DNA of 64,000 nucleotides, taken from assembly GCA_020284085.1 (NCBI GenBank), contig JACEVL010000031.1:1-64000 (forward strand), given 5' to 3'. The notes beneath the pieces were generated by a model, which did not search any database, was not told the origin of the DNA, and saw only the letters and a list, made by a program, of their open reading frames with translations. Of this stretch, positions 33,326-45,334 are shown in pieces. The first letter of the stretch is position 1. Each line of letters begins with the position of its first letter. The DNA is from Aporrectodea caliginosa (taxonomy: Eukaryota > Annelida > Clitellata > Crassiclitellata > Lumbricidae). Made by a program: the position numbers and the translations under genes.

Positions 33326-34284
33326 CCCTCGGGCTACCAAGGGGGGGGTGGTTGCCACCCCCCCTAGGTTTTTTTCATCTCAAACTTTTTCCGTATGGAA
33401 TAAAAATTTGACCTTTTAGGTAGCTGTAGGGGGTTCATTTGCACACGTTTTGAGGTATAATGTGAGATGATATCTCACACCGTTCAAAAGTTATACCCAA
33501 TATACCCGAGGTACCAGGGGGGTGGATACCACCCCCTAGATTTTCGACTATATCTTATCCGTCATTTAATATTAAGAGACACAAATTATACCATTCTATA
33601 GAGGGAATGTGGGGCTACATTTCTGTGGTCACTGAGTTGACCTGAGACAACCGGAAGTGCTCAAAATAAATTATAATACGCGTAACATGCGTGAAAAATG
33701 GCTGAATGGAAGGACTCCCCTTAGTTTTTGTCTGTAGCGTATTCATTTGTCTTCCTGGAAGAGAAACAAAGATACCATTCTTTAGAGGGAATGAGGGGCT
33801 TCATTTGCATACCTACATCTTTGTCTTTTGAATACCGGAAGTGATCAAAATAAATAATAATACGCGTAATCTGTGTGAAAATGGCTGAATACAGCGTTAT
33901 AACGTAAACCGATATATATGTATGGATATATATGTATGGATGTACATTTATACTATATAAACATGTGTAGGGATGATTTTGTGTACCTTTTATACATAGA
34001 TTTGTTTCAAAACACACATAATCTTATATTTGTTTATCCAAAAGTACAAAATGTACGCAATAATATACAATATTGCTAATTAATGGGTCCCGTTGTTAAA
34101 AGTGATGTAATTTCGAGGTGCATTCACATAATGTACAACTAAATATACCATTCTGTGCAGAAATGAATGCTGAATCCAATGCTATATTACAAGTTATGAT
34201 ATGTAAAACCAAACACGAAATCCAGGGGGGTGGTAACCCCCCCTTGGTAGTCCGTGTTACAAAAAAAGCTTGGTAGCCCTAGGG
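33326..34284. mobile_element. piggyBac-type non-autonomous element, 959 bp
   Basis: TTAA target at 33322-33325 and 34285-34288. Termini CCCTCGGGCTACCAAG and CTTGGTAGCCCTAGGG are inverted repeats starting CCC, as in piggyBac. A second inner pair (CCAAGGGGGGG, CCCCCCTTGG) backs them. The paralog at 23937 has the empty site with one TTAA (TGTTTAATCGCAACAATGATG). No transposase inside. Confidence 0.92.
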
Positions 34285-34306
34285 TTAATCGCAACAATGA
34301 TACTGA

Positions 34307-34307
34307 N
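34307..34307. other. Single undetermined base (N)
   Basis: The only N noticed. Homology of the gene 2 flank to its paralogs stops here (TGATACTGA then N), so the position may be an assembly join. Confidence 0.9.
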
Positions 34308-34984
34308 CCTGACACTCCTTATAGTATTTTATACAAATGCGATAAAGGCTTAACTCGCACAGAGATTGAGGATTGTGGTTTTGCTGGCGTTGCATCGTCC
34401 ATGAAGGGTGTCGCACATGCGCAGTGACGAGAACGCTGATGGCAGTCGGTTCGTAATTGTAATAGTGAACTCAAAATTTCTAAAGGGCTTCTCTAAAACT
34501 AAGCGCAGAGCACCAGCTTAATCACGAGCGTTGCGTCAAGTCAGAGGGGTTGTCCAGAAATGATCAAGAGAAGTTCCGACCGAGTGGGTGTGTGTGTAAC
34601 TGAAATCGCAACCCAGTTACCCGTGGTTGCAGTATATCATTTACTACACCACGTAGATGTGTGTCAAACATTCAGCTTACGTGGAGCAAACTGAAATGTG
34701 CACTAGCTTTTATATAGATGGGAAATGTGGCTGGACTTGCCATCAGAAGAAAAACTAGGTGATAGAAGCAATAATACCAATATAGTGTCGCGAAAACCCC
34801 CGCTCTGCAACTCTCCGGGCAGCAGAGGAGTGTTTGGGCGTGCACGGAGCAGCAGTTCGCGTGTCGCTCGAAGCAGCGCAAGTCCGGCATCCGGGATATT
34901 GCGAAAGACTTAGACGTTCTCAGTCGATCGATCGCCAAAGTCAACACCAAAACGTCACTATATTTTCGACACGATCTAGTCTTC
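34308..34984. other. Intergenic
   Basis: No supported gene. A plus-strand stretch at 34860-34950 (RKSGIRDIAKDLDVLSRSIAKV) faintly resembles a transposase helix-turn-helix, but too little remains to call it. Confidence 0.3.
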
Positions 34985-35213
34985 AATAATAATAATAATA
35001 ATAATAATCTTTTCTTTATTAAGCGCCTGACAAACGCACTGCGCTGTACATTTACATGTTATGCAATTGAAATCTTAACTACTAACAGAACAGACAGCCA
35101 TGTAATACAACGGCGCTAATAGCAGCCTACAAAGCAAATCCGCCCAACGGGGGCTCGAACTCGGTACCTCTCGGTCTCTGTGCCAGCTGTTATCCAAAGC
35201 GCCACGGGCCCCC
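34985..35213 (-). mobile_element. tRNA-derived SINE (copy 2)
   Basis: Same family as 7318-7604. On the minus strand: head GGGGGCCCGTGGCGCTTTGG (A-box), GGTACCGAGTTCGAGCCC (B-box), body with GTTAGTAGTTAAGATTTC, a GCGCTTAATAAAGAAAAG stretch, and a terminal (ATT)n. Better preserved than copy 1. Confidence 0.8.
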
Positions 35214-35325
35214 AAAGACGTCACATAGCAAACGACTGCACACAGCACACCATCACAACAATCAACGCTCCTCGAGATGTCTATCCCCTCTGATCACTCT
35301 TCTACTTATACCCCACAGGCAGGGA

Positions 35326-35468
35326 GCAAAGCCTACAGAACTTAGCCTATGGAACTTGGCCTACAGAACTTAGCCAATGGAAATCAGCCTACGGAACTCA
35401 GCCTACAGAACTTGGCCTGCAGAACTTAGCCTACAGAACTTGGCCTGCAGAACTCAGCCTACGGAACT
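35326..35468. repeat. Minisatellite of CCTACAGAACTTAG units
   Basis: About nine copies of a 14-15 base unit (RCCTACRGAACTTRG) directly abutting the C-terminal end of the RING/B-box relic. Confidence 0.85.
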
Positions 35469-35470
35469 TA

Positions 35471-36141
35471 TTCAGCGCAGATTGAAATCTTCATTGCATT
35501 TGTTTCAATTGTTTGTCGAAATTCTTTCTGAACCGTAGTCACATCTTTGCATTTGTGTGATGCATGATTTTCAAAAAAGCACGACACGCGTAAGATTGTC
35601 TTACAGTTTTCGCACTAAAAGTCAAATGGTGTTTCATTTTGATCAGCGCAATTCTTGGTTGGTTGCATTTTTCTTATGTCTTGATCCGTTTCACTGTTTT
35701 CAAATTTCACAATATTGTGGGTTTTACTCAGCTTGTGAAACTTATGCGCTTTCGAGCACATGTCGCAAAAGTTGTCTCCACGTTCCAAGCCCAGCATTGT
35801 TGCTTCTATTGTCTTTTCTTCGTCTCCTTCATAAAAGACTTTACATATATCGCAGTCAATGACTGGCTTTTGACCTAGTTGCATCATGGTTGTCACATCC
35901 ATCAGATGTTGCACGAAGAAGTTCTTCTGTGGTCCATTCCTTCTGCTGGAATGACAAGCACTTTTCTACACAAGGGACATTGACTATTTTCTCCAGGTTC
36001 CTTCTTTGTTGCTTCACCGGTTTGTTTGAGACTTTCGAGACAGAACGTGTGAATGTATGGCAACATTCTGGGATCAATAAATGTTTTGAAACAAATACAG
36101 CATTTCGTCAGCTTCCGAATTTGATCTTGGGCTTCGGTCAT
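35471..36141 (-). pseudogene. TRIM-Kelch relic: RING and B-boxes
   Basis: Minus strand. The RING is intact in sequence (CCICFKTF, PYIHTFC, CPLCRK), except that the first cysteine of the CIHTFC motif is now tyrosine. A frameshift near 35925 separates it from B-box 1 (CDICKVFYEGDEE, CDMCSKAHKFHKL). An in-frame stop replaces a tyrosine of LDYYC before B-box 2 (CENCKTI, HASHKCKDVTTV). Another stop follows KISICAE, after which homology ends at the minisatellite. No Kelch exon was found downstream on this strand. A dead copy, opposite in direction to its neighbours. Confidence 0.92.
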
Positions 36142-36359
36142 GTTTAGTGGTTATCTGCAAGCACGATGTTACATCTTGCATCCCGGATTAGTAAAACGCA
36201 TCACCGGCTTGTATTAGAAATGAGTCGATGTAATGTATTGTAATTTTTTAGAATTTCTCATTGGCAAACAAATCTGTATCAGTAAGACTAGTTCATTATT
36301 CATCAATAATATTATGAACTGACGTTCGCAGGACGAAGTCGCTTTTTGTACGAGGTCAG

Positions 36360-36545
36360 CAGAGGCGGCGCTAGACAATTTCTTTAACCAGGGCATAGCC
36401 AGGGCATTCATACAAGTAACCAGTGCAAAGGGCGATTAAATTCTCGGCATGGCAACATTTTGGCAGCCTTGTGGCAGAGCAACGACCCGTGCAAAGGCTT
36501 TTTTACCAGGGCATTAGGGCTTGCCCTGCTGTAGCGCCGTCACTG
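36360..36545. mobile_element. hAT-type MITE, 186 bp
   Basis: Termini CAGAGGCGGCGCTAGAC and the complement of CAGTGACGGCGCTACAG. Flanks GAGGTCAG and CAGGTCAG differ at one position, consistent with an old 8-bp target duplication. The inner CCAGGGCAT motif also repeats inverted. Confidence 0.7.
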
Positions 36546-39500
36546 CAGGTCAGGGCTTAGGAGAAAGTGTGGTGTAAAGGTTGAAACCGATTATGATGGC
36601 AAGGAATTGTGAAGGATCAGATGCAGGATAGGATTGATAAAGGATCAGTTTGTTTTACTGTTCACGGAGTCCCATTATCGGAAATTCGGCATTCATGGTT
36701 TACAGTCGCCCAGGCTGATACATGGTGATGCATGGTGTTACGAAGAACCACCATTAACGATGAAAGAGGACAGGGAAATAGGTTTTCTGAGTGGGGAGGT
36801 GTGAGGAATGAAAAGTTAGACACTGGGAACACCGAAGATGAGATTGTGAGGAGCAGAGAAGTATTCTGCAGCATTTTTAGAATGGAAGATCAGTATGTCT
36901 ACCAAAGATTCTCAATCAATCAATTTCGTTTATTCTCGACATCAAGCTGACAGGTCGCAACTTGTAACAAGTAACATGTAGGAAAATTGTCTCAGTTCTG
37001 ACAGTTAGTTATTAAATGGGTTGAGATAGCAGATATTATCTAAACACATTAAGAAGGCTTTATTTAATGATAAACAGTCATAAGCCTATGGAAGGGTGGC
37101 AGCGATGTCTAAGAGATCGAGATAAGAGAATAGATGAAAGTTTCGGCAGAATGATATTATTTTGCTCAGGGTAGCATGGTTGGGATTTTGGAAATTGCTG
37201 CAGGCGAATTAAAGCGTAAGCCGCGTTTGGGAGAGAATGTTAGGAACCTCTGTGCGGGAAGATGTTCGTAATTTCAATAGGACCAACACTTTGGAGATTT
37301 TATGATGTTGGGGAGAGAAAAGTACAAAAGTGTCTACAGTTTACGGTCTTCAGTTTCTTTAGGTCAGTTATCGTTAATTCCAAATCGTAAAGTACACATT
37401 TCTAAAGCGCCACTGTAGTAGGTCTGTACGCTCGTTCAAGGTGACGTAAAGATGATGCTAACTTGTGCAAAGAATAAACAACAAACAATAACGGTTAATG
37501 CAATCGCATGAAGTTGTTCTCAATAATTGTCAGTAAACGGATGAAAAACGTCAAAAGGGGTCTAGCCATTTCATCCTCGACTATGATAATAATTAATGGT
37601 ATTGCAAACTGCCACAATGAGAGCATCAATCTATTTATTTAATCGAGTCATTGATCATCACTAAGTCTTGCTGAAGTTTCACGTCATTGGAAAATGAACG
37701 AGGTTTCTCCAATGGTTTCACTTTCACTTTTAGACTCTTATTTGCAAGACTTGCCATGGCTCTGAAAACTGAGCACTGACGTTTATACGATTGATTTACA
37801 TCAATAGGCATTCAGTTCAGCGTATTCTCGAAACATCGGCCCAGCCAGGAATAATTTTTGGTTTTCACTGTCAAACTTTACAAGCTATGGCAACCTATTA
37901 ATATCATTGGAGAAACAATACCTTTACAATTATTATGGTTTGTAATTGAAACTCCAAATATCACAGTAGAATGTTCTTAAATAGGTCAACCAATAATCAG
38001 AACCGAATGAAAGTTTTCTTACTCTCTGTCGTCTTTTCGGCAGTTTCTCTTTTCCGAACTCGGGCCTTCTGTCTGCTATATTAAGTGCCTAGACGCCTTT
38101 ATTACACCTAAGACGTACGATACAAATGTACTTGATATTGCCTTCATTTCAAAATTAAGCGGTGCACAAGCCCATACGAATGACCATCGATGGCGCAGCC
38201 CAATTGTGTGCGAAGGACTTGTATTGCTCAAGATTCATACACGGTACGTCGTGCCTCCGTGTCACGTGTCGAACGCTCTAACCAATCGGTCACCGTGCTA
38301 CATACTCACATTTGTACACATACAAGTCATATGCATGCACACCGATAAACATGTACAGACCTAAACATATAAATATATATATGCATACGTACATAGGCCT
38401 ACTTAGATACATACGCACATACCTATGCAAACATAATTTTGCATTCATACATTTATTGACACAGACAGAAACGTACATGCATAAACTTGCCCACATCTAT
38501 GAAGGACCCTTACTCTCCGGCCACATTCAGTTTCAACGACCACATACATTAGATGGACTTTTCAACAAGTCTTAAAGCCGGAGCACAACTTCTGGCAACT
38601 AGTCCTAAGTAGTCGTTATCAGATATGATCCCCACATTCAATGTCTCATAATATAGGCAGTCTCGATACCATCTCCTACTCTTCATCGCTCCTCATCTGC
38701 AATCGCAGCCGGTCTACATGGACGAAATAAAGTGGTTTCTGAACGGTCCGTTTTTTCTTCTACCTAGACAGCAGTCGGTCGTCAAAGAGATTCACTCAAA
38801 ACCTTCTGCGGTTAAGATCTTTGCAGAGTCATGCCCTACCACTTTTCTTAGAAGTATTTGTGCATATTCCCGATCTTTTTTCTTAGAGTAGGCTGCCCAT
38901 AAGCGCCACACTTAAGATCGAATATTATAAACCCACATCTAGAGCTCTTATGACACACGTAGACCTATCACGAGAACGCTCAATTGAATGGAAATATAGA
39001 CATTAGTATGCATGGCTGAACGTTAGCACAACTTGAGTGTAAATTGCTATTGATAAATCTTCAGAAGAGATGACTCATGCTTTAGCTCGAAATTTTTTTG
39101 CAGCTAGGAGATAACCCGAAACAAGTTTAGACATTATGTTTTCATCGAAACCACTCTACAAAGAACATTATTTTAACGGTTACTGGGACGCGCAGTCATT
39201 TGTGGAGACGGACCTCACTCAACAGACGCCTCATTAACTTAGAAGCTGGGGAGAAAAATCGTCACAAAGTAAGACAGCTATTACTTGATTTGTCTCAAAC
39301 CTAACTATAGCGTTATTCACTAAATGCGGTCACTTTATCCGTATTTTCAAAGAGTTGGAATCAGTGGCGTAACCAGGTCTTCCATAAAATTACGCAGTTT
39401 TGAAGAACTCTGAGAGGAGGGGTCTGTGGAGGGGGCTGTGCCCTCTCCCCAGGGTAAGAAAAATGTTCATTTAGGGGTTTGTAATGGTGCATTTTGGAGA

Positions 39501-39754
39501 CCAACTTTTGATTCAAAGTATTAACATTTTACATAAGTTCTTTGGAAAATTATAATTATAATTTCATAATTTGATTTTTAAAATGGGTTCAGCTGCAAAG
39601 TCCCAGCAACCAACGTAGACTAGAAACAGACAGACTCATCAAAGCAATTAACTAAAGCATAAGAAAATAAATTTATTTGTTGGTTTGTAATGGTCCATTT
39701 TGGAGACAATCTTTTTGGTTAAAAGTAATAACATTTTACATCAGCTCTTTGGCA
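36546..39754. other. Intergenic, nothing recognised
   Basis: No supported gene over 3.2 kb. Short ACATA-rich microsatellite-like sequence at 38290-38480. CAGTGGCGTAACCAGG at 39364 resembles a DNA-transposon terminus, but no matching right end was found. Confidence 0.35.
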
Positions 39755-41320
39755 AATTATGATTCATTCATTCATTACAGAGATTTACATAGCGCCCCTT
39801 CAAGATTATCTACTTAGGAGCGTACCCGACCCAACTCCGAAGTCCAAACAGTCTTGAAGTTAGAATAGAACGTGATCTGAAGGGCTCTCGGCATTAGGCG
39901 TAGTGCCAAAGGAAGCCCATTCCAGATTGCAGGCCAGCAACAGAAAAAGCACGGCGCTGCAGAATAGAAGTCCGCGACCGGGAGACAAGAACCTCAGCCT
40001 GTCTAGAAGAGCGAGGAGAACCACGGTGCTGGATGCTGAGGGTGGTGCTCCTGTAGATAAACAGAGACCACATCAGCGCCAGACCAAGGAAGAGATCCGG
40101 TAAGCGATCCACTGTGGGAAAGGAAGCCAAAGCAAGACATCCCGCATATAGTCAGTAACATGGCGGAATCTTGGGATGCAACCAATATAGCGTGCCGCCG
40201 AGCGTAAGACCCGAACCAAGCACCCAACCCGAGTCGCCAGAAAACCCACGCAGAGGGCGCTGCAATAATCAAGACGGGAAACAACAAAGAAGTGGATAAG
40301 CATTAAGGCAGCATTAAAGGTTAAGGAACGGAAGACCTCTCTAAGCTGACGCAGCTGGTATACACAATCGCGGCATAGCAGGCTGATATGCCGCGTTAAC
40401 GTTAGTTCTTGGTCTAATGTGACACCAAGGTCCCGGACAAAGGATGTGAAAGCAATAGCGTACGGAGCTGAAATGCCGCCCGGGGCGACGACCCAAAATG
40501 CTGCCCTTGGCCAACTTAATTTTGGATATGTTATTTTCTCTAAGAAATTGCAGTTTTCATGACGATCGTCGATCTCATTACGTACACGCCTATAATTGTA
40601 TTTTATAAAGTTGATAGCCTGCCTGGATTTATCAATTAATTAATTTCTTTGCCACTGTGAGAAAGTAATCTGCGGGAACTCCTGGGCAAGGGCCTCCAAA
40701 TCAATTTTGGCGAGCTGCTGGCGCGTGCCAAGCCAAATGAACTGGGTCTTAGATGAGTTTAGCCGCAGGCGATTGGAGGACATCCAGGCCTCGAGAGCCT
40801 CCATTGCCCGGTTCATGGCCCGGGCTTCGGTAATGGCTACTGACGCAGGACAGTGCAAACACGCCTGCAGGTCACCCGTATAAAATTGGTTCAGCACAGA
40901 GCAAGGCTCAGCAAGAGGCCAGGAGAGGACCAGTATAGGCAGTATAAATAATATAATTAGAGAAGAGGGCCCAGCACAGATTCCTGGGGCAGGCCAAACG
41001 GGACAGGAACACATGGAGTCCTAGTAGACACGTAGACCGCAGAGAAGGAACGGTGATGGAGGTAGGAAACAATCCAGTCAAGAAAGTTACCAGAAAGGCC
41101 AAACGAGGTAGATAGGCGCCTAAGAATGATATCGTGATCGACGGTGTCAAACGCCGTGCTGACAGCAAATAATGCTAAGAGGATGACCTGTGACCTATCA
41201 ATAGTCCCATAGATATCAGAGAGGAGGCGAACTAACAGGGTCTCCGTGGAGTGGCCCTTACGAAAACCAGATTGAAAAGTCGGCAGCAAATTGTCCTTTT
41301 CAAGGTACCTTAACATATAC
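39755..41320 (-). pseudogene. CR1-like LINE, broken RT
   Basis: Minus strand. The N-terminal RT region holds LPTFQSGFRKGHSTETLLVRLLSD and AFDTVDHDIILRRL; the middle MNRAMEALEAWMSSNRLRLN; the C-terminal SRLDYCSALCVGFLATRVG and RVLRSAARYIGCIPRFRH. These pieces are in different frames. The (Y/F)ADD catalytic motif is not readable: YTGDLQA stands where it should be. The 3' end is GGGGCGCTATGTAAATCTCTG followed by (TGAA)n near 39760. 5'-truncated. Confidence 0.9.
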
Positions 41321-42949
41321 AGAAACCAACTTCATAAAGCTGCTGCTTTACGAGTGTCGCAATAGTTTCGCCAGTGGTGTCAAGCGTTGGTAGCAGATAG
41401 ATTTGACGATGAAAGAAAAAAACATGAGACGGAGTTAAATCCGTTCAGGATTTGACAATGTTACAAATTGCTTTAAGTGAGATGAGCCATAGGCCTACAT
41501 AAATCTATTTACGAAATTGCAATTAGACTTCGTAAATTCTGATGAGAGAAGAATTCGAAATTCGGAAGTGATAATGAAGCCGTGGAACTTAATACCGGTA
41601 GGTTTCAGCATGCGCTATATTAAATTATGCAAGGACGTTGTTCACTGGGTTTTGTTGTGAGGTTAACAAAACGGGGTCACGCCGAAGAGAGCGTGATGCT
41701 GAGTTAAACAGCGATTATTATGGCAAAGGTGGACACGATCTGATAGCTTGTAGAGTTCGGTTTTTAGTCTGGAGGAAACAGTTATTTCGAGAGAAAAGGA
41801 AAAGTCATGGAGAGCTGAGATTGGCATTTGAAAATGGAAGATCAGCGAAATGAAGGTGGTTTCTCGGAATTTCGTTTCAAAGAGCCGGTGTAGCAGAGAT
41901 TGACACGCGGTTGCCGAATTTCAGTGAGAAGAAGAGAGGAAAGCCTAAAGGTATGAGATGAAATAGCAGATCTGCAAGATTCGTTGACAAAGCCGCAACC
42001 TATACGTACATCAACAGAATGCAGTCTAATAAAAATTTGTTATGGACAAAAACAGTTTATGTATGTATGCGTGTATGTAGGCCTATGTATCTGGCTATGC
42101 AGTTTAATATCTTCTCAAAGGTCTATAGAGATAGCCTGTCTTATGAAAATGTTTACTGAGCTGTCTGTACTATAGTTATGACTATGTGAAGATTGTGGCT
42201 TTATGGAGTATGTATATGGCTATGTTGTAAAACAGCCTTTTAAGAATCTGCACAGAGTAAACAGACAATTAACACACCATTCTATGCTAGCACGAGAGTA
42301 GCAAATTGCGAAGTCTTAACATCAGCCTTGAATATTTTTATCATTTGAGCTGTCTGTGACTTCTAGTTAGGAACACTATTGTGAAGATTGTGGCTGATTA
42401 CACAACGCTGGTTTGGAAGGCTAATGGTTGCTATTGCTGAACTGTGCCTTAATGTTGGCACTCAAAGAAACGGGCTCTCCATTTATGACTTGTGTACAGT
42501 TTCGAACACCACACGTGCTTGACTTTTTGCGGCGCCACGGACATTGCTTATGCTAGCATCTGTGAGTGCCAGTAATGCAAATTGCGAATGATCTTCAGAA
42601 CACGACCTTGATGGCCATTGAGCCCAATATTTATAAATATCATTACATTACTCATGTACAGGTTTTCCCATTATGCTTATCAATCACCTGTTTTCCAAAC
42701 GCAGAAAACCAGTCAAAGCACGTTTCGAAACCAAGAGAGATGGCTAGGCCGTGTTGTTAATTAGGGCTTAAGCACACTCACTTAATTCAGATTAGGCCTA
42801 CGTCATATTATGCCTACACAACAAACCTCCGTGAAGACAGTACAAAGTAGGCCTAATAAATTTTTACTGCTCTGCTTTAGTCCTAAATATCGCTTAAGTT
42901 CTTACCTCAAAAGCCTACTTTAAATTATGACATTTTTAAATTGTTAGAT
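41321..42949. other. Intergenic
   Basis: No supported gene. A plus-strand frame at 41638-41853 has no known domain. Confidence 0.35.
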
Positions 42950-43200
42950 TTTTAATGGTGCTCTGCCGATGTCATAGATTTTTACGATGCGTATAAAAAT
43001 TAATAGACGGAGTACAACTCAGTTTAGGCTTTGGCGATGTTGGAAAGTAATTTAATTGAAAATCTTTTATGTCAATCTTAGAAGATGCCAGCCATGAATG
43101 CGTTTTTCCACAAAATTCTTTCCAAGTGAGAACTATAAATCGAAAATGAAAATGAAGACTTAAGTAAATAATCGACGCCATCCCCAATTATGCTCAGTAA
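42950..43200 (+). promoter_or_regulatory. Upstream block of gene 3 with IRF-type motif
   Basis: Counterpart of 28050-28330. It includes GAAAATGAAAAT at 43142-43153 (GAAANNGAAA). It lies outside the duplicated segment, so gene 4 lacks it. Confidence 0.35.
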
Positions 43201-43612
43201 CCAAAGAAATAACGAACAACGATTCGTTATACATCAGGCTCGCTTACACTGTTAATCTGGTCCACGGAGCCTTGCCTAAAGGCAACACAATTTGATAATA
43301 AAAGTTTAAAATTTTCATTTCTAAGGCCTAATAAAATGATTATGGTGTTCGTGACTGATCACTGAGATCAAAATTAAGATTTCTAAAGCCTCATTTGACT
43401 GTTTTAATGCTGAACAAATATATATAGTTCTGTTGACATTTTCGGGGGACGGGTTCACCAACCCCTCCAAGATCCCTATCCCATTTTCCTCATTCGCTCG
43501 CCTTTTGGTTGGAAATATTGCCACTGGCCTGCCATTAAAAAAGGTTTGACACCATGATATACGTAAACTGCTCTCCACAATGAAGCATTTAGCGAGGACT
43601 TGTTGCTGTGGT

Positions 43613-43626
43613 CAGAAACTGAAAGT
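43613..43626 (+). promoter_or_regulatory. ISRE-like motif upstream of gene 3
   Basis: CAGAAACTGAAAGT fits the IRF-binding element (GAAANNGAAA with a following T). It lies 171 bases before the ATG. The same 14 bases are kept at 50538-50551 before gene 4. Confidence 0.4.
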
Positions 43627-43796
43627 TTTCTTGTAAGAAACTAAGAGTTTTTCATGCTTTCGATAAGTTATCAGAGTGATTTTGTCCACTGTAACTCAAG
43701 GTCAGTTTTTACTTCTTGAATAAATCAATTCATCTTAAAATATAATTGATGTCTGTAAGAAACCGAACGATATAAATTTCTAACTTGCAGATAGCA

Positions 43797-44928
43797 ATGG
43801 AACTATTAAACGTGACTGATGCACGAGACAAACTTCAGGAACTGATGCAATGCAGTATCTGTGTCGAAGAATTTACTGATCCTAGGATGCTACCGTGCAT
43901 TCACACATTCTGTCTTGAATGTCTCAAACAACTATACAAACGACCAAATGATAGACCTACACCAACAACGCATGTGTTATGCCCTTTATGCTCCAGAGAA
44001 TCAATCGTTCCAACAGGTGGCCTGGATGAACTCCAGAAAAACTTCTTCATACAACATCTCATGGAATTCAGACATAATATCCAACTCAGTAGCACGTCAT
44101 CAGTTGCTTGCGATATATGCAAATATCTCTATGAGTGCGACGAAGAAAGAAAACCTGCGACGTTGCGTTGTTTAGAATGCAGAGACCACTTCTGCGACAT
44201 GTGCGCCAAAGCACACACGTTGCAAAAATTAAGCAAACATCATAATATTGTCGAAATTGGAAGTGAAACCGAAGAAAACATGAGAAGAATTTCTCCAACC
44301 ACGAAATGCACTTTTCACAGTCAAAAGCCGTTAGATTATTACTGCCCACAATGTAAGAAAATCGTTTGTGTTTCTTGTGTTCTTGAAAACCATACATTTC
44401 ACGGATGCATAGATGTGATCACAGTAGAACAAGAATTCCGCCAAGTTATTGGATGGAATGCATCAAAGATTTCCGATTACGCAGACGAGTTGTCATCCAA
44501 AGAAAAAAGTGTGGAACAGAGAAAGGAACACGTCCTCTTGAGATTAGAAGAGATAGAAAGTGAAATTCAACATAGAAATGTTGAACTTAAAAGAATTGCA
44601 GACAATCACACAGAGTTTCTGATGGATCAGTTGTCTCTCATAAAACAGGATCAAATCAATGGCTTTCAAAGCGAGAAAACAGAAATTGATAAAATTCGAG
44701 CCACCTTCAGAAGTTTTGAGAGTTACTGCAATGTACTAAGATCAAAAGGATCGACTAGCGACATCTGCAGCAGTGTGGACGCATTGATTACAAGATCGGA
44801 TGAGTTGGAAGAGGAACACGAGGAATTCATTGGTCTTCCCTGTTGCATGACTGAAGTTTCGTTTGAAGCTACAGATTTGGAAGAACTTGTGAACAGTTGG
44901 AGCAACGATATTTTTGGCCGAATTCAAG
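43797..44928 (+). CDS. TRIM-Kelch gene 3, exon 1: RING, two B-boxes, coiled coil
   Basis: N-terminal half of a 778-residue protein. The RING begins at C19 (CSICVEEF, CIHTFC, CPLCSRE). B-box 1 is CDICKYLYECDEE..CLECRDHFCDMC, B-box 2 CTFHSQKPLDYYCPQC..CVSCVLENHTFHGC. Then come a coiled coil and the tail GSTSDICSS, EEFIGLPCCMTEVSFEATDLEE. The ATG at 43797 directly follows an acceptor (TAACTTGCAG ending 43790), so a 5' UTR exon is expected upstream. The donor CAAG|GTAAAA follows 44928 in phase 1. Compared with genes 2 and 5, the RING has a longer insert before its last cysteine pair. Gene 4 is its recent twin, differing at about five residues in this exon, all in the C-terminal half. Confidence 0.9.
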
Positions 44929-45334
44929 GTAAAATTGACTTTTGATTGTTCCTATTCTGTAACAATAGCGTTTCGCCTTGATGGTTTTAATATTGTTCAG
45001 CATACAGCTATTTTGTCTTAGGCAACACTCTGCACATTATTGTATTATTTAAGTGCAACCTTAATATTATGCAATGAGCGCTAGTCTAATTAGTGATGAG
45101 GCATTCCTTGAAATGGGATACACTGCTTTATGAGGCATTATCAAATTTAATTTTTGTCTTGTATACCTCTTGAAGATACAATTCTGGAGTTGAACCTCTT
45201 GAAGTACTTGGTGAGAAGTTTTGATCACTTTAAAACATTGCGAGACACTGCTATCATAATACTAGCTGATCCTTAATATTGTTTAAGTTTTTAAGATAAT
45301 TTTCTGTGGCTTCTTTGGCTTTTCATCTAAACAG

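Noticed and set aside
39364..39440. A DNA transposon starting CAGTGGCGTAACCAGG
   Set aside because: No matching right terminus or target duplication was found.
43861..44175. 104-residue plus frame inside gene 3 exon 1 (also at 50786 in gene 4)
   Set aside because: It overlaps the RING/B-box coding frame, which has clear domain support; it is a shadow frame.
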